A stretch of 64,000 nucleotides of DNA from Arcobacter sp. F155 (GTDB lineage Bacteria > Campylobacterota > Campylobacteria > Campylobacterales > Arcobacteraceae), in NCBI RefSeq assembly GCF_004116455.1, contig NZ_PDJU01000012.1, positions 38,286-102,285 of the forward strand. The letters run 5' to 3'. Under the pieces are notes generated by a model that saw nothing but the letters and a program-made list of their open reading frames with translations, was not told the origin of the DNA and made no database searches. Each line of letters starts with the position of its first letter. The stretch's first letter is position 1. Shown here piece after piece: positions 17,180 to 27,329 of the stretch. A program made the translations under genes and the position numbers.

Positions 17180-18379
17180 TTACTCAACACCTTTAACGAT
17201 TTTATAAGTATCGTTTGCGATAACGTATTCCTCATTTGTAGGAATAACGAAGATTCTTCCAGAAGAACCATTTGTAGAAATATCTCTAGCATCTCCACAT
17301 CTTTTGTTGTTTTTAACTGGGTCGATATTTAATCCCATATAATCAAGACCAGCACAAACTTTCTCTCTAATAATTGCAGCATTTTCACCGATTCCACCAG
17401 TGAAACATAATGCATCAACACCATCAAGTGCAGCAGCGTATGAACCAATGTATTGTTTAATTCTATAAGCAATCATATCAACTGCTAATCTACATCTTTC
17501 ATCACCTTCTTCCATACCTTCAAGAACTTCTCTTAAGTCAGAAGATTTACCAGAAACACCAACGATACCAGATTTTTTGTTAAGTACGTCAAGCATCTCT
17601 TTGATATCCCAACCTTCAGTATCCATCATGTATTGAATAGCACCAGCTCCAACGTCACCAGCTCTTGTTCCCATCATTAGACCTTGAACAGGAGTAAGAC
17701 CCATTGAAGTATCAATACATTTACCATCGAATACTGCAGAAACAGAAGAACCATTTCCTAAGTGACATACGATAATTCTAGTATTGTGTTTTTTATCTAA
17801 CATTTTAGCAGCTTCGTTAGATACGAAGAAGTGAGATGTTCCGTGGAAACCATATTTTCTAACACCATTTTTAGTATATTGGTCATATGGTAATGCATAC
17901 ATATATGCATAATCAGGCATAGTTTGGTGGAATGCAGTATCAAATACAGCTACATTTGGTTTACCTGGCATTAATTGTTGGCAAATTTCCATTCCCATGA
18001 TATTTGCTGGATTATGTAAAGGCGCTAATGGAATTAATTTTTTCATAGTTTCAATAACTCTGTCTGTAACCATTACAGAACCAGAGAACTCTTCACCACC
18101 ATGAACTGCTCTGTGTCCAATTGCTTCAATATCATCGATTGAGTCAATTACTTTTCCTTCACCCTCAGTTAATGTTTTAAGTACTAATTCAATTGCTTCT
18201 TTATGAGTTGGCATATCTGCAGAAATTTTTAATTTTTGATCATCACCAAACTCATGTTTAAGTGCACCATCTATACCAATTCTTTCACAGATACCAACAG
18301 CTAAAGTCTCTTTGTTGATTGGATTCATTAATTGGTACTTTAATGATGAACTTCCTGCGTTTAAAATAAATACTAACAT
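17180..18379 (-). CDS. ackA: Acetate kinase (pta-linked copy)
   Basis: A 399-residue enzyme interconverting acetyl-phosphate and acetate with ADP/ATP. ASKHA signatures are LVFILNAGSSSLKYQL at the start, GHRAVHGGE, FDTAFHQTMP, YGFHGTSH, CHLGNGSS, DTSMGLTPVQGLMMGTRAGD, and FTGGIGENA near the end. It is second in the operon, 33 bp after pta. With Pta it links acetate to acetyl-CoA and sets the acetyl-phosphate pool. A second ackA is 1.2 kb upstream. Confidence 0.97.
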   Translation of the reverse strand: MLVFILNAGSSSLKYQLMNPINKETLAVGICERIGIDGALKHEFGDDQKLKISADMPTHKEAIELVLKTLTEGEGKVIDSIDDIEAIGHRAVHGGEEFSGSVMVTDRVIETMKKLIPLAPLHNPANIMGMEICQQLMPGKPNVAVFDTAFHQTMPDYAYMYALPYDQYTKNGVRKYGFHGTSHFFVSNEAAKMLDKKHNTRIIVCHLGNGSSVSAVFDGKCIDTSMGLTPVQGLMMGTRAGDVGAGAIQYMMDTEGWDIKEMLDVLNKKSGIVGVSGKSSDLREVLEGMEEGDERCRLAVDMIAYRIKQYIGSYAAALDGVDALCFTGGIGENAAIIREKVCAGLDYMGLNIDPVKNNKRCGDARDISTNGSSGRIFVIPTNEEYVIANDTYKIVKGVE

Positions 18380-18412
18380 ATATCTTTTCCCTCTTTCTTT
18401 CTAAATTTTAAA

Positions 18413-19405
18413 TTAACATTGTGTAGCAGTGATAGCAACTAAGTTAGCGATATCATCAACTGAACAACCTCTTGATAAGTCATTTACTGGTTTTGCTAAA
18501 CCTTGAACAACTGGACCATGAGCAGCAGCTCCTGCAAATCTTTGAACTAATTTGTATCCAATATTTCCTGATTGTAAATCTGGGAATACAAGTACATTAG
18601 CTTTTCCAGCTACTTTAGAGTCTGGCGCTTTTTTAGCTCCTACAGCTTCAACGATTGCAGCATCTGCTTGTAATTCACCGTCAAATTCAAAATCAACATT
18701 TCTTTCTGTTAATAAGTCAACAGCATATTGCACTTTGTCAACTAATGGGTGATTTGCACTACCTTTTGTTGAGAAAGATAACATTGCAACTCTTGGGTCT
18801 AAACCAACAACTGATTTAGCAGTAGCAGCAGTAGCACTTGCAATATCAGCTAATTGTTCTGCATTTGGTTCTGGAATAACTGCACAGTCTGCAAATAAAA
18901 TTAATCCATTGTCTCCAAATTTACCGTCAGCTGTTTCCATAATAAATGCAGATGAAACTGTATTTATTCCAGGAGCAGTTTTAATAACTTGAATAGCAGC
19001 TCTTAATACGTCAGCAGTAGGTGAGTTTGAACCAGCAACAAGTCCATCAGCTTCACCAAGTCTTACCATCATACAACCAAAAAATCTTGGTTCAGTAGTC
19101 ATGATTTCTGTAGCTTCTTCTTTAGATAAATTTTTAGATTTTCTTAACTCTACTAATTCGTCAACATATCTTTCAATCCCATCGAATTTCTTAGGATCAA
19201 TAATTGTTGCACCTTCGATTGAAGCTCCACATGAAGCAGCATCTGCTTTAATTTGTTCTTCGTTTCCGATTAAAACTACATTAGCAGTTTTTTCTTCTAA
19301 AACCTTTTGAGTAGCTTGTAGTACTCTTTCGTCTTCAGATTCCGGAAGAACAATAGTTTTAAGTTCTTTTTTAGCATTCTCTTTAATACTTTCTATTAAA
19401 CCCAT
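18413..19405 (-). CDS. pta: Phosphate acetyltransferase (short, catalytic domain only)
   Basis: A 330-residue Pta consisting only of the PTA_PTB catalytic domain, without the N-terminal DRTGG/regulatory half of E. coli Pta. Signatures are IVLPESEDERVLQA, FFGCMMVRLGEADGLVAGS, ILFADCAV, STKGSANHPLVDKV and NVLVFPDLQSGNIGYKL. The ATG at 19405 has AAGGA six bases upstream; the TTG one codon earlier is too close to it. Its promoter carries two exact 11-bp-phased TAGCAT elements, shared with the symporter operons, placing pta-ackA in the proposed acid regulon. Confidence 0.96.
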   Translation of the reverse strand: MGLIESIKENAKKELKTIVLPESEDERVLQATQKVLEEKTANVVLIGNEEQIKADAASCGASIEGATIIDPKKFDGIERYVDELVELRKSKNLSKEEATEIMTTEPRFFGCMMVRLGEADGLVAGSNSPTADVLRAAIQVIKTAPGINTVSSAFIMETADGKFGDNGLILFADCAVIPEPNAEQLADIASATAATAKSVVGLDPRVAMLSFSTKGSANHPLVDKVQYAVDLLTERNVDFEFDGELQADAAIVEAVGAKKAPDSKVAGKANVLVFPDLQSGNIGYKLVQRFAGAAAHGPVVQGLAKPVNDLSRGCSVDDIANLVAITATQC

Positions 19406-19435
19406 CAAGCGTCCTTTTTTATAAAATCAGTAAAA

Positions 19436-19480
19436 ATTATAATATTCAAGCGTAGCATTAAAATAGCATTACCCTGGCTA
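19436..19480 (-). promoter_or_regulatory. pta promoter with 11-bp-phased TAGCAT boxes
   Basis: On the plus strand, TAGCATTAAAA (19453-19463) is directly followed by TAGCATTACCC (19464-19474) and a weaker TGGCTA in the next 11-bp phase. Read in the gene direction, the last GCTA is followed by exactly 11 bases and then TATAAT (19441-19436). Direct repeats on an 11-bp pitch next to the -10 are the layout of PhoB/OmpR-family activator boxes. Confidence 0.7.
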
Positions 19481-19587
19481 AAGTGAAAAAGTTTTATACA
19501 TATTTATTATGTGTGTATAAAAGTAGTACATATCTTTTACATAAGGATAAATTTTTGTGTATTTTTTAGTAGGTGGTTAGAAAGTGG

Positions 19588-19614
19588 TTAGTAAAAGCAT
19601 TACGCTTTTACTAA
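19588..19614. terminator. Hairpin at the end of the second ackA
   Basis: TTAGTAAAAGC (19588-19598) and GCTTTTACTAA (19604-19614) pair over 11 bp with a 5-base loop that includes part of the stop codon. No long T-run follows in the gene direction, so termination strength is uncertain. Confidence 0.55.
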
Positions 19615-20790
19615 GTTATATGTGTCTTGTGCGATTACTAATTCTTCATTTGTTGGAATAACGAAGATCTTAGTTTTTGATCTATCTTTATTGATTTCTT
19701 TAATATCACATGATGTTCTATCTTTGTTTTTATCAGTATCAACTTCAATACCCATAAACTCTAATCCAGAACATACTTTTTCACGGATTAAATCAGCATT
19801 TTCACCAATACCTGCTGTGAAGCAAATAGCATCAACACCTTCAAGCATTCCTGCATATGAACAGATATACTTTTTGATTCTATTACATTTCATATCAATA
19901 GTTGTTTTTGCTCTTTCATCACCATTTTCACAAGCTTCAATTACTTCTCTTAAATCAGAACTAATTCCAGATACTCCAAGAAGACCTGATTTTTTATTTA
20001 AGTAGTTTGTTACTTCTTCTGCTGACATATTTTTCTTTTCCATTAAGTATGCCATAACACCTGGGTCAATATCACCTGATCTTGTTCCCATCATTAAACC
20101 TTCTAAAGGAGTAAGCCCCATAGATGTATCAATTGATTTTCCATCTCTTACTGCACATACAGAAGAACCATTACCTAAGTGACATACAATGATTTTTGAG
20201 TCATCTTTATTTAAAGCCTCTTTTGCTTTATTTGAAACATAATAGTGAGAAGTTCCATGGAATCCATATTTTCTTACACCGTGGTCTTTGTAATCTTCAT
20301 ATGGAACAGCATACATATAGTTAGATGCAGGCATAGTTTGATGAAATGCCGTATCAAATACCGCTACATTTGGTTTTGTAGGTAAAATCTCTTTAGCAAT
20401 CTCCATACCCATAATATTTGCAGGGTTATGTAATGGAGCTAAAGGAATTAACTCTTTTAATTTAGAGATAACATCATCATCAACAATAACAGAAGAGTTA
20501 AAATATTCTCCACCATGAACTACTCTATGACCGATAGCCTCAATTTCATCAATAGAGTCAATAACTTTTGTTTCCCCCGAAGTTAAAGTCTCTAATACAA
20601 CTTCAATTGCCTCTTTATGAGTAGGCATATCTATCTCTTTTTTACTCTTTTTGCCTAAAGATTCATGTACAAGTTTTCCGTCTATTCCAATTCTTTCACA
20701 TAGACCAGAAGCAAGCACTTCACCAGACTCAGGTTTCATAAGTTGATATTTAAGTGAAGAGCTACCTGCGTTTAATACAAGAACTAACAT
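19600..20790 (-). CDS. ackA: Acetate kinase, second copy
   Basis: A 396-residue acetate/propionate kinase. The start at 20790 (MLVLVLNAGSSSLKYQL) follows AAAGGTG; an upstream in-frame extension lacks family similarity. All signatures are intact: GHRVVHGGE, FDTAFHQTMP, CHLGNGSS, DTSMGLTPLEGLMMGTRSGD, FTAGIGENA. It is clearly diverged from the pta-linked copy, so the duplication is not recent. It lies 61 bp downstream of the exonuclease gene and probably belongs to the nucleotidyltransferase-exonuclease operon. It could prefer propionate or serve another growth condition; this is not visible in the sequence. Confidence 0.95.
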   Translation of the reverse strand: MLVLVLNAGSSSLKYQLMKPESGEVLASGLCERIGIDGKLVHESLGKKSKKEIDMPTHKEAIEVVLETLTSGETKVIDSIDEIEAIGHRVVHGGEYFNSSVIVDDDVISKLKELIPLAPLHNPANIMGMEIAKEILPTKPNVAVFDTAFHQTMPASNYMYAVPYEDYKDHGVRKYGFHGTSHYYVSNKAKEALNKDDSKIIVCHLGNGSSVCAVRDGKSIDTSMGLTPLEGLMMGTRSGDIDPGVMAYLMEKKNMSAEEVTNYLNKKSGLLGVSGISSDLREVIEACENGDERAKTTIDMKCNRIKKYICSYAGMLEGVDAICFTAGIGENADLIREKVCSGLEFMGIEVDTDKNKDRTSCDIKEINKDRSKTKIFVIPTNEELVIAQDTYNLVKA

Positions 20791-20851
20791 TAGCACACCT
20801 TTTTTTTGAATTTGGAGCATTATATCAAAAAGATGTGTCAATGATATGTAG

Positions 20852-21472
20852 TTACTTTACTTTCACTTTTGCTTGATTTTTTAGTTTTAGAAACATCATT
20901 GCTGTCATAATGGCGTCATTATAGGCATCATGCTTTCCTAAAGGAGGAATTTTTAGCTCTTTTAAAATAGTGTCAAATCTTAGGTCTATGTTACTTTGTG
21001 GAATAGCCTCAATCTTCCAGTCGTGATAAATAGCAGAAACTTCATAGGCTTTATTAGGAAGTTTTATTCCTAATTTTGGTTTTAGATACTTATTTATCAT
21101 AGCAATATCAAATTCTAAGTAGTAACCCACAAGTTTTCTGCTTCCAATAAACTCTAAAAACTCTTCAATTACAGTATCAATATTTCCAGCTTCTAGTAAA
21201 TCACACTCTCTTATATGATGTACTTTGATAGCTTCTACTTGAAGTTTTGTTTCTGGTTTTACAAATCTAACAAACTTTTTACTTGAAACAATAGTATTGT
21301 TTTTTATAATAACAGCTCCAATAGAAATGATATCATCTTCTAAAGGATTTAATCCCGTAGTTTCACAATCAAAACAGACAAACTCATCATCTACTGGTCT
21401 TTCAAAAAGGTATGAAAACTTTTCATCTTTTAGATTTTTTCTATTAAAATAGTTTTTTAGTTTATTAAACAT
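20852..21472 (-). CDS. DnaQ-like DEDDh 3'-5' exonuclease (copy 1)
   Basis: A 206-residue exonuclease domain protein. Exo I is CFDCETTGLNPLEDD, Exo II is YYLEFDIAMINKYL, and Exo III is LGKHDAYNDAIMTAMMF with the His-Asp pair of the DEDDh class. No polymerase-binding region is seen, so it is not the Pol III epsilon subunit by layout. It overlaps the nucleotidyltransferase gene by 8 bp. An identical gene pair (copy 2) lies at 27.9-30.3 kb. This exonuclease/DUF294 pairing beside acetate-type symporters is recurrent in proteobacteria as I recall it; the substrate is unknown. Confidence 0.85.
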   Translation of the reverse strand: MFNKLKNYFNRKNLKDEKFSYLFERPVDDEFVCFDCETTGLNPLEDDIISIGAVIIKNNTIVSSKKFVRFVKPETKLQVEAIKVHHIRECDLLEAGNIDTVIEEFLEFIGSRKLVGYYLEFDIAMINKYLKPKLGIKLPNKAYEVSAIYHDWKIEAIPQSNIDLRFDTILKELKIPPLGKHDAYNDAIMTAMMFLKLKNQAKVKVK

Positions 21473-23309
21473 AGTTCAACTTATAGTGATTTTCTAGTTT
21501 TTTCTTTAACTTGTTTACAATTTTAAAACTATCTTTTAATAAATCTTTTTCCATAGTAGTTAAAGTGTCAGGGTCTATGTAGTTATCAATTACTTGTCCT
21601 GAATCTAGTTTTTCAATATTTGATTTTAGTTTTAAAGTACATAGATAGTTAAAGGCTTCAGTTAACTCATCGGCAAACTCTTCAGTGAATACTTTTTTAT
21701 CTGTTAACTCTTTTATTCTTTTAAGAGTATTTGCACGCATTAGTTTATTTTCTAAAGAAAGGGCTCTAACTCCTTGAACAACAATAAAGATACCACCTCT
21801 TTTTATATCAAGTTCATGTTCGTGCTCTTTATTTTTTGAATCAAAAACAAAGCCATCAAAGAAACCTAAAGGAACATCAAAGTCCATAACAATTTTGGCA
21901 AAATGCATATAGAAACTTTTTGAGTCAGAACAAACTTTAAACATATATTGTTTTAAATCATCTAAAAGTTTTCTATCTCCTGAAGCACAAATTGCATCAT
22001 AAAAAATCGCTAAATTCATATAGCTATCTTGTTCTGGTTTATTAATCCAGTCATAGATTAAGTCTTTAAACTCTTGTTTTGTTCTACACCAATAAGGATT
22101 TGAAAGCATGATATTCCCTTCACATCTAGGAAAACCAAAGTCAACTAAAGTTTCAGTATATAAAGATGTAAATTTTTGTAACTCTTCTTTTGAGATTGTA
22201 CACTCATCAGATACAATAAGTGCATTATCTTGGTCTGTTTTTAAAACCTGTTCCCCTCTACCTTCACTTCCCATTACTATTAATGAAGATTTTCCAATTA
22301 ATTCTTCAGGTGCTAACATAATGAAAAGTTTATTCATTACTTTTCTATTTAGTTGATTGATTAATTTAGAAATAAATGAAACTTTTACACCTTTTGCATA
22401 TAAAGATTTAATGATTTTTAGTAACGACTGACTAGCAACTTTTAATTCTTCAACTGTATTTGCCCTTGTAATTTCATTTGATACAGAGAAAGTGTGAGTT
22501 GCAAAGAAAGAAGATAAAGAGATTTGGTCTAAAATACCAACTATTTTATCACCATCATTTTTTACTACTAATCTTTTTAATCCATGTTTTGTCATTAGAA
22601 GTTGAGCATTAAATAAAAAGTCATTTTCATTTACATATCTTAAGCCAGAGTTAGAGATTTTTCCAACACTTTCATCAAAACTCATTCTATTTAAAATCAC
22701 TTTTTCCCTAAAATCTGAGTCTGTAACAATGTGTATCTCTTTATTTTCATCTTCAAGTAATAAAGTAGGCACTTTTACTTCTTTTAGTTTTGTAACCGCA
22801 TCAAAAATAGAAGTTTCAAAAGGTAAGATAAGTGCTTCATGTACTCTTGCATCTTTCACTTTTGCAATCATTAAGTTTGCAAGCTCTTTATTTTTTTCGT
22901 GGTGAACATTTCCATTTAGTTTTTGTGAAATAGATTGAAAGAAAAAACTTTCTAAAGTAGGGTTCTCGTGTAAGACTTTAATAAATATTTCCCTTGGTAG
23001 GGTATAACAAATAGTCTCTTCTTTTGTGACAAACTTATGTTTAGAAAAGTTTTCTATAAGTGAAACAGAATCAAAAAACTCTTGATTTGAATAAAAAGAT
23101 AAAACCTCTTTCTCTTCATTTTTTTCTTGTACAATACCTTTTATAATAAAGTATAAAAACTCTGGCTCTTGTGAAACATTTTGAATGATTTCGTCTTTTT
23201 TTAAGTAGACAATATCAAGGTTGTCTGCGAAGTACTCTAATTGAGATTTTGTAAGTTTATCAAAAGGATGAATTGCTTTTAAAAAGTTTACTTGTTCTTG
23301 TATGCTCAT
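21465..23309 (-). CDS. cNMP-binding / CBS / DUF294 nucleotidyltransferase-like signalling protein (copy 1)
   Basis: A 614-residue soluble protein. Residues about 10-125 form a cyclic-nucleotide-binding-like domain, about 150-275 a CBS pair, about 300-440 a DUF294 nucleotidyltransferase-like domain with GSEGRGEQVLKTDQDNAL at about 346-363 (the GS and DxD-type catalytic pattern is kept), and the rest the DUF294 C-terminal helical domain. The architecture suggests a ligand-sensing nucleotidyl- or uridylyl-transferase that modifies a protein or nucleotide. Coupled to the exonuclease, downstream of the symporter operon. Function is unproven; a role in controlling acid uptake is inference from the repeated linkage. 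Confidence 0.85.
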   Translation of the reverse strand: MSIQEQVNFLKAIHPFDKLTKSQLEYFADNLDIVYLKKDEIIQNVSQEPEFLYFIIKGIVQEKNEEKEVLSFYSNQEFFDSVSLIENFSKHKFVTKEETICYTLPREIFIKVLHENPTLESFFFQSISQKLNGNVHHEKNKELANLMIAKVKDARVHEALILPFETSIFDAVTKLKEVKVPTLLLEDENKEIHIVTDSDFREKVILNRMSFDESVGKISNSGLRYVNENDFLFNAQLLMTKHGLKRLVVKNDGDKIVGILDQISLSSFFATHTFSVSNEITRANTVEELKVASQSLLKIIKSLYAKGVKVSFISKLINQLNRKVMNKLFIMLAPEELIGKSSLIVMGSEGRGEQVLKTDQDNALIVSDECTISKEELQKFTSLYTETLVDFGFPRCEGNIMLSNPYWCRTKQEFKDLIYDWINKPEQDSYMNLAIFYDAICASGDRKLLDDLKQYMFKVCSDSKSFYMHFAKIVMDFDVPLGFFDGFVFDSKNKEHEHELDIKRGGIFIVVQGVRALSLENKLMRANTLKRIKELTDKKVFTEEFADELTEAFNYLCTLKLKSNIEKLDSGQVIDNYIDPDTLTTMEKDLLKDSFKIVNKLKKKLENHYKLNYV

Positions 23310-23375
23310 ATTTAAGTCTCTATTATTAATTTATTAATTCATTATATTGAAATTAATAATAAAAACCTTTAAAAC

Positions 23376-23394
23376 CAAAGAGAAAATCTCTTTG
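23376..23394 (-). terminator. Terminator after symporter copy 1
   Basis: CAAAGAGA and TCTCTTTG pair over 8 bp. In the minus direction the hairpin is followed by GGTTTTAAAGGTTTTTATT, a T-rich tail. Confidence 0.7.
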
Positions 23395-23404
23395 ATTTTA
23401 AGTA

Positions 23405-25054
23405 TTAGTGGTCAACTGCTCCTGCTGCACCAATACCTGTATTTGCTCTAATGTTTTGAGCTCTAAATAATTCTTTTTCTGCTTTTCCTCTTTCTGAGCT
23501 ATCTACTTTAGAGAAGAACCAGATTGAAATAAATGCAACTGTTACTGAGAATAATGCTGGGTGTTTATAAGGGAATAAAGCTTCTTCATTTCCTAAAATT
23601 TGTACCCATACAATTGGTCCAACAATTACTAAAGTAACCGCTGAAATAAGACCACATAAACCACCTAAGAATGCACCTCTAGTAGTTAATCCTCTCCAGT
23701 AAATTGATAAGAAAAGAATTGGGAAGTTTGCAGATGCTGCAATACCAAATGCTAATCCAACCATATATGCAATATTTTGTTGTTCAAATGCAATACCTAA
23801 GATTACACCAACAATACCAACAACAACAACTGTAACTTTTGAAATTTTAACAACTTGCTCATCTGTAGCATTTGGATTAATTACATTTGAGTAAAGGTCG
23901 TGTGAAATAGCCGATGCTCCTGATAATGTAAGTCCAGATACAACTGCTAAAATTGTAGCAAATGCAACTGCTGAAATAAATCCTAAGAATGCATTTCCAC
24001 CTAACATATGTGATAAGTGAATAGATGCCATGTTATTTCCACCAAATAGTTTACCATCTACAAAATATTGTGCTCCTGCATCTGTATTTAAGAATGCAAT
24101 TGCTCCAAATCCAACGATAGTAATAATAACCCAGAAGTAACCAACAAAACCAGTTGCATAAACAACAGATTTTCTAGCTTCTTTTGCATTACCAACAGTA
24201 AAGAATCTCATAAGTACGTGAGGAAGACCTGCAGTACCAAGCATTAAAGCCATACCTAAAGAAATAGCTGAAATTGGGTCAGAAATAAATCCACCTGGTG
24301 CAAGAATTGATTCACCATCTTTGTGGTTTTCAGTAGCTGCTACAGCTAAACTTTCAAAGTTGAAGTCAAACTGCCATAAAACCATGATTGCCATAAATGA
24401 AACACCAGAAAGAAGTAAACAAGCTTTGATAATTTGTACCCAAGTAGTTGCTAACATACCACCAAAAGTAACATAAATAATCATCATAACCCCAACTAAG
24501 ATTACTGCAAATTCATACTCCATACCAAAAAGTACTTGAATAAGTTTTCCTGCACCAACCATTTGTGCAATAAGATATAAAACTACAACTGAAAGTGTCC
24601 CGAATGCAGCTAGTGTTCTAATCTCTTTTTGACTTAATCTATAAGCAGCGATATCAGCAAAAGTAAATTTACCTAGGTTTCTTAATTTTTCAGCCATAAA
24701 GAAAAGAATAATTGGCCAACCAACTAAGAATGATACTGCATAGATAACACCATCATAACCTTTTAAGTAAATAAGTCCAGATACACCAAGAAATGCAGCA
24801 GCAGACATATAGTCACCTGCAATTGCTAAACCATTTTGGAAACCAGTGATTCCCCCACCTGCAGTATAAAAGTCACTTGCAGATTTTGTTCTTCTTGCAG
24901 CCCATACAGTAAGACCTAAAGTACCAGCAATAAAAACAAAGAACATAATAATCGCTGGGATATTAAGATCTCTTTTTGTTGCTTCAAAACTTGCATCACC
25001 TGCAGCAAAAGCAGTTAATGCAAAAACAGAAATTAGTGCTAATATTTTAAACAT
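23405..25054 (-). CDS. actP: Sodium:solute symporter, ActP (acetate permease) type, copy 1
   Basis: A 549-residue SSS-family permease with about 13 membrane helices and an N-terminal leader-like helix, as in ActP/YjcG. Family motifs are [30 protein letters not shown] near residue 45-75, the sodium-site region, and [17 protein letters not shown] near 285. Sodium-driven uptake of acetate or another short monocarboxylate is the expected role. Its start shares one base with the stop of the upstream DUF485 gene (TAATG), the usual yjcH-yjcG pairing. A very similar copy lies exactly 2275 bp away. Substrate difference between the copies is unknown. Confidence 0.88.
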   Translation of the reverse strand: MFKILALISVFALTAFAAGDASFEATKRDLNIPAIIMFFVFIAGTLGLTVWAARRTKSASDFYTAGGGITGFQNGLAIAGDYMSAAAFLGVSGLIYLKGYDGVIYAVSFLVGWPIILFFMAEKLRNLGKFTFADIAAYRLSQKEIRTLAAFGTLSVVVLYLIAQMVGAGKLIQVLFGMEYEFAVILVGVMMIIYVTFGGMLATTWVQIIKACLLLSGVSFMAIMVLWQFDFNFESLAVAATENHKDGESILAPGGFISDPISAISLGMALMLGTAGLPHVLMRFFTVGNAKEARKSVVYATGFVGYFWVIITIVGFGAIAFLNTDAGAQYFVDGKLFGGNNMASIHLSHMLGGNAFLGFISAVAFATILAVVSGLTLSGASAISHDLYSNVINPNATDEQVVKISKVTVVVVGIVGVILGIAFEQQNIAYMVGLAFGIAASANFPILFLSIYWRGLTTRGAFLGGLCGLISAVTLVIVGPIVWVQILGNEEALFPYKHPALFSVTVAFISIWFFSKVDSSERGKAEKELFRAQNIRANTGIGAAGAVDH

Positions 25055-25368
25055 TACATTAAATCCTTTACATCATCTTTAATATCGTTAGTTAAATCTT
25101 CAAACTCACCATTTGCTCTTTTCACATAAACAAGTGTAGTTAAGAAACTTATTACTAAGATAGCTAATGCAATAGGAAATGCAATTGTAGTCATTCCTTC
25201 ACCAATTTTAGTAGCTAATACCTCTTTGTTAAATGCAATTGTTAAAATATATGCATAAAACATTACAAGTACAAAGATACCAAGTTTGATACCTAAACCA
25301 GTTCTTTTAGAAACTAGTTCTTGATATTTAGGATTGTTTTCAATCCTTTCAACTAATTCGTCCTTCAT
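25054..25368 (-). CDS. DUF485 membrane subunit (YjcH-like), copy 1
   Basis: A 104-residue protein with two membrane helices after a conserved [15 protein letters not shown] segment, the DUF485 hallmark. The ATG at 25368 follows AGGGGAAA and aligns with the start of copy 2; a longer reading frame upstream is not supported. DUF485 proteins are nearly always encoded just before ActP-type symporters and are thought to assist them. Translationally coupled to the permease by a TAATG overlap. Confidence 0.85.
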   Translation of the reverse strand: MKDELVERIENNPKYQELVSKRTGLGIKLGIFVLVMFYAYILTIAFNKEVLATKIGEGMTTIAFPIALAILVISFLTTLVYVKRANGEFEDLTNDIKDDVKDLM

Positions 25369-25679
25369 CTTTTCCCCTTCTATCAATCTACCCTTATTTA
25401 CTAACAAATAAGATAAACTAATATTTATAATTTGTTTAGTAATAAGCTACGCTAATGGGTAGCATCAACATAGCATAACAAACAAATTAAATTATACATG
25501 GAAAAAAATTAATTTAAACAAAAATTGTACATTAAAAGTAAAAAAAATTAGAAGTTTGTAAAAAGGTAGCAAAGAAATAGCAGTGCAAAATGGCTAAGTA
25601 TTGGGCTTTATGATAGTTTTTTGTTCAAAGAGAGTATTTAAACTCTCTTTGATGTACTAAAACTGTACAAAGTGTACTT
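25369..25679. promoter_or_regulatory. Regulatory spacer between the two symporter operons
   Basis: This 311-bp gene-free stretch holds, from right to left, the hairpin after copy 2 (25626-25651), a TAGC pair at 25567-25588 (TAGCAAAGAAA-TAGCAGTGC), an AT-rich run, and a second TAGC pair at 25460-25481 (TAGCATCAACA-TAGCATAACA) with inverted GCTA at 25446 and 25451. Both pairs have an exact 11-bp pitch. A likely -10, TATAAA, lies at 25430-25425 in the gene direction, farther from the boxes than in the pta promoter. No open frame was seen. Confidence 0.6.
25626..25651. terminator. Hairpin after symporter copy 2
   Basis: CAAAGAGAGT and ACTCTCTTTG form a perfect 10-bp stem with a 6-base loop. It matches in sequence the hairpin after copy 1, consistent with duplication of the whole unit. 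No clear T-run follows. Confidence 0.6.
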
Positions 25680-27329
25680 TTAGTGATCAACTGCTCCTGC
25701 AGCTCCGAAACCAGTTTGAGCTCTAATATTTTGAGCTTCAAATGCTTTCTCTTCATCTTTTGCTCTTTGAGACTTATCAGTAATAGAGAAGAACCAAATT
25801 GCAATAAATGCTGCAGAAACAGAGAATAGTGCAGGGTGTTTATATGGGAATAAAGCTTCTTTATTTCCTAAAATGTCTACCCAAACAATTGGACCAACAA
25901 CAACTAGAATAACAGCAGTTGCTAAACCAACAATACCACCGATAAATGCACCTCTAGTAGTTAACTTTCTCCAGTAAATTGATAAGAATAGAATTGGGAA
26001 GTTAGCAGATGCTGCAATAGCAAATGCAAGACCAACCATAAATGCAATATTTTGTTGTTCAAATGCAATACCTAATATAACACCAATGAATCCAATTACA
26101 ATAACAGCAATTTTAGAAACTCTAATCTCTTGCTCTTCTGTAGCATTTGGATTAATAACAGAAGCATAAAGGTCATGTGAAATTGCAGATGCACCAGCAA
26201 GAGTAAGTCCTGCAACAACTGCTAAAATTGTAGCAAATGCAACAGCTGAAATAAATCCTAAGAATACATTACCACCAACAATGTGTGATAAGTGAATTGC
26301 AGCCATGTTGTTTCCACCAAATAGTTTACCATCAACAAAGTATGCAGCTCCAGCATCAGAGTTTAAGAATACAATTGCTCCAAGACCAATAATAGCAATT
26401 ACTAAATAGAAGTAACCAATGAAACCAGTTGCGTAAACAACAGACTTTCTAGCTTCTTTAGCATTACCAACTGTAAAGAATCTCATAAGTACGTGAGGAA
26501 GTCCTGCAGTACCAAGCATTAAAGCAAGTCCAAGTGAAATAGCAGAAACAGGATCAGAAATAAATCCACCTGGAGCCATAATAGCTTGACCTTTTTCGTG
26601 TGATTCAACAGCTTTTGTAGCTAATGCTTCAAAAGAGAATCCAAAATGGCTTAATACCATGAATCCCATAAATGATACACCTGAAAGTAATAAAACAGCT
26701 TTAATAATCTGTACCCAAGTAGTTGCAAGCATACCACCAAAAGTTACATAAATAATCATCATAACACCAACTAAGATTACTGCATATTCATACTCTAATC
26801 CAAATAATACTTGGATAAGTTTCCCTGAACCAACCATTTGTGCAATAAGATATAGTGTAACAACTGCTAATGAACCAAATGCAGCTAATGTTCTAATCTC
26901 TTTTTGACCTAATCTAAATGCAGCGATATCTGTAAAAGTAAATTTACCTAAGTTTCTTAATCTTTCAGCTAATAAGAATAAAATTACAGGCCAACCAACT
27001 AAGAACCCAACTGCATAAATTAAACCATCATAACCACTTAAGTAAACAAGTCCAGAAATACCAAGGAATGATGCTGCAGACATATAATCACCTGCAATTG
27101 CCATACCATTTTGAAAACCAGAAATACCACCACCAGCAGTATAGAAGTCACTTGCAGATTTAGTTTTTTTAGCTGCCCAATAAGTAATTCCTAAAGTACC
27201 ACCAACGAAAATAAAGAACATAATGATTGCTGGAATATTAAGTTCTCTCTGTGATGCTTCAAAGTTCGCATCACCTGCTGCAAATACTGCAACAGCAAAG
27301 ATTGATAAAAGTGCTAATATTCTAAACAT
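25680..27329 (-). CDS. actP: Sodium:solute symporter, ActP type, copy 2
   Basis: A 549-residue permease of the same length as copy 1 and collinear with it without visible gaps. It keeps [31 protein letters not shown] and [17 protein letters not shown]. Differences are mostly conservative membrane residues, concentrated at the termini and in the loop around residues 230-250. Expected to import acetate or another short-chain acid with sodium. It shares one base with the stop of its DUF485 partner. Regulation probably comes from the seven-box array at 27828-27892. Confidence 0.88.
   Translation of the reverse strand: MFRILALLSIFAVAVFAAGDANFEASQRELNIPAIIMFFIFVGGTLGITYWAAKKTKSASDFYTAGGGISGFQNGMAIAGDYMSAASFLGISGLVYLSGYDGLIYAVGFLVGWPVILFLLAERLRNLGKFTFTDIAAFRLGQKEIRTLAAFGSLAVVTLYLIAQMVGSGKLIQVLFGLEYEYAVILVGVMMIIYVTFGGMLATTWVQIIKAVLLLSGVSFMGFMVLSHFGFSFEALATKAVESHEKGQAIMAPGGFISDPVSAISLGLALMLGTAGLPHVLMRFFTVGNAKEARKSVVYATGFIGYFYLVIAIIGLGAIVFLNSDAGAAYFVDGKLFGGNNMAAIHLSHIVGGNVFLGFISAVAFATILAVVAGLTLAGASAISHDLYASVINPNATEEQEIRVSKIAVIVIGFIGVILGIAFEQQNIAFMVGLAFAIAASANFPILFLSIYWRKLTTRGAFIGGIVGLATAVILVVVGPIVWVDILGNKEALFPYKHPALFSVSAAFIAIWFFSITDKSQRAKDEEKAFEAQNIRAQTGFGAAGAVDH

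Noticed and set aside
20791..20841. N-terminal extension of the second acetate kinase
   Set aside because: The family start MLVLVLNAGSSSLK has its own AAAGGTG site; the extra residues match nothing in acetate kinases.
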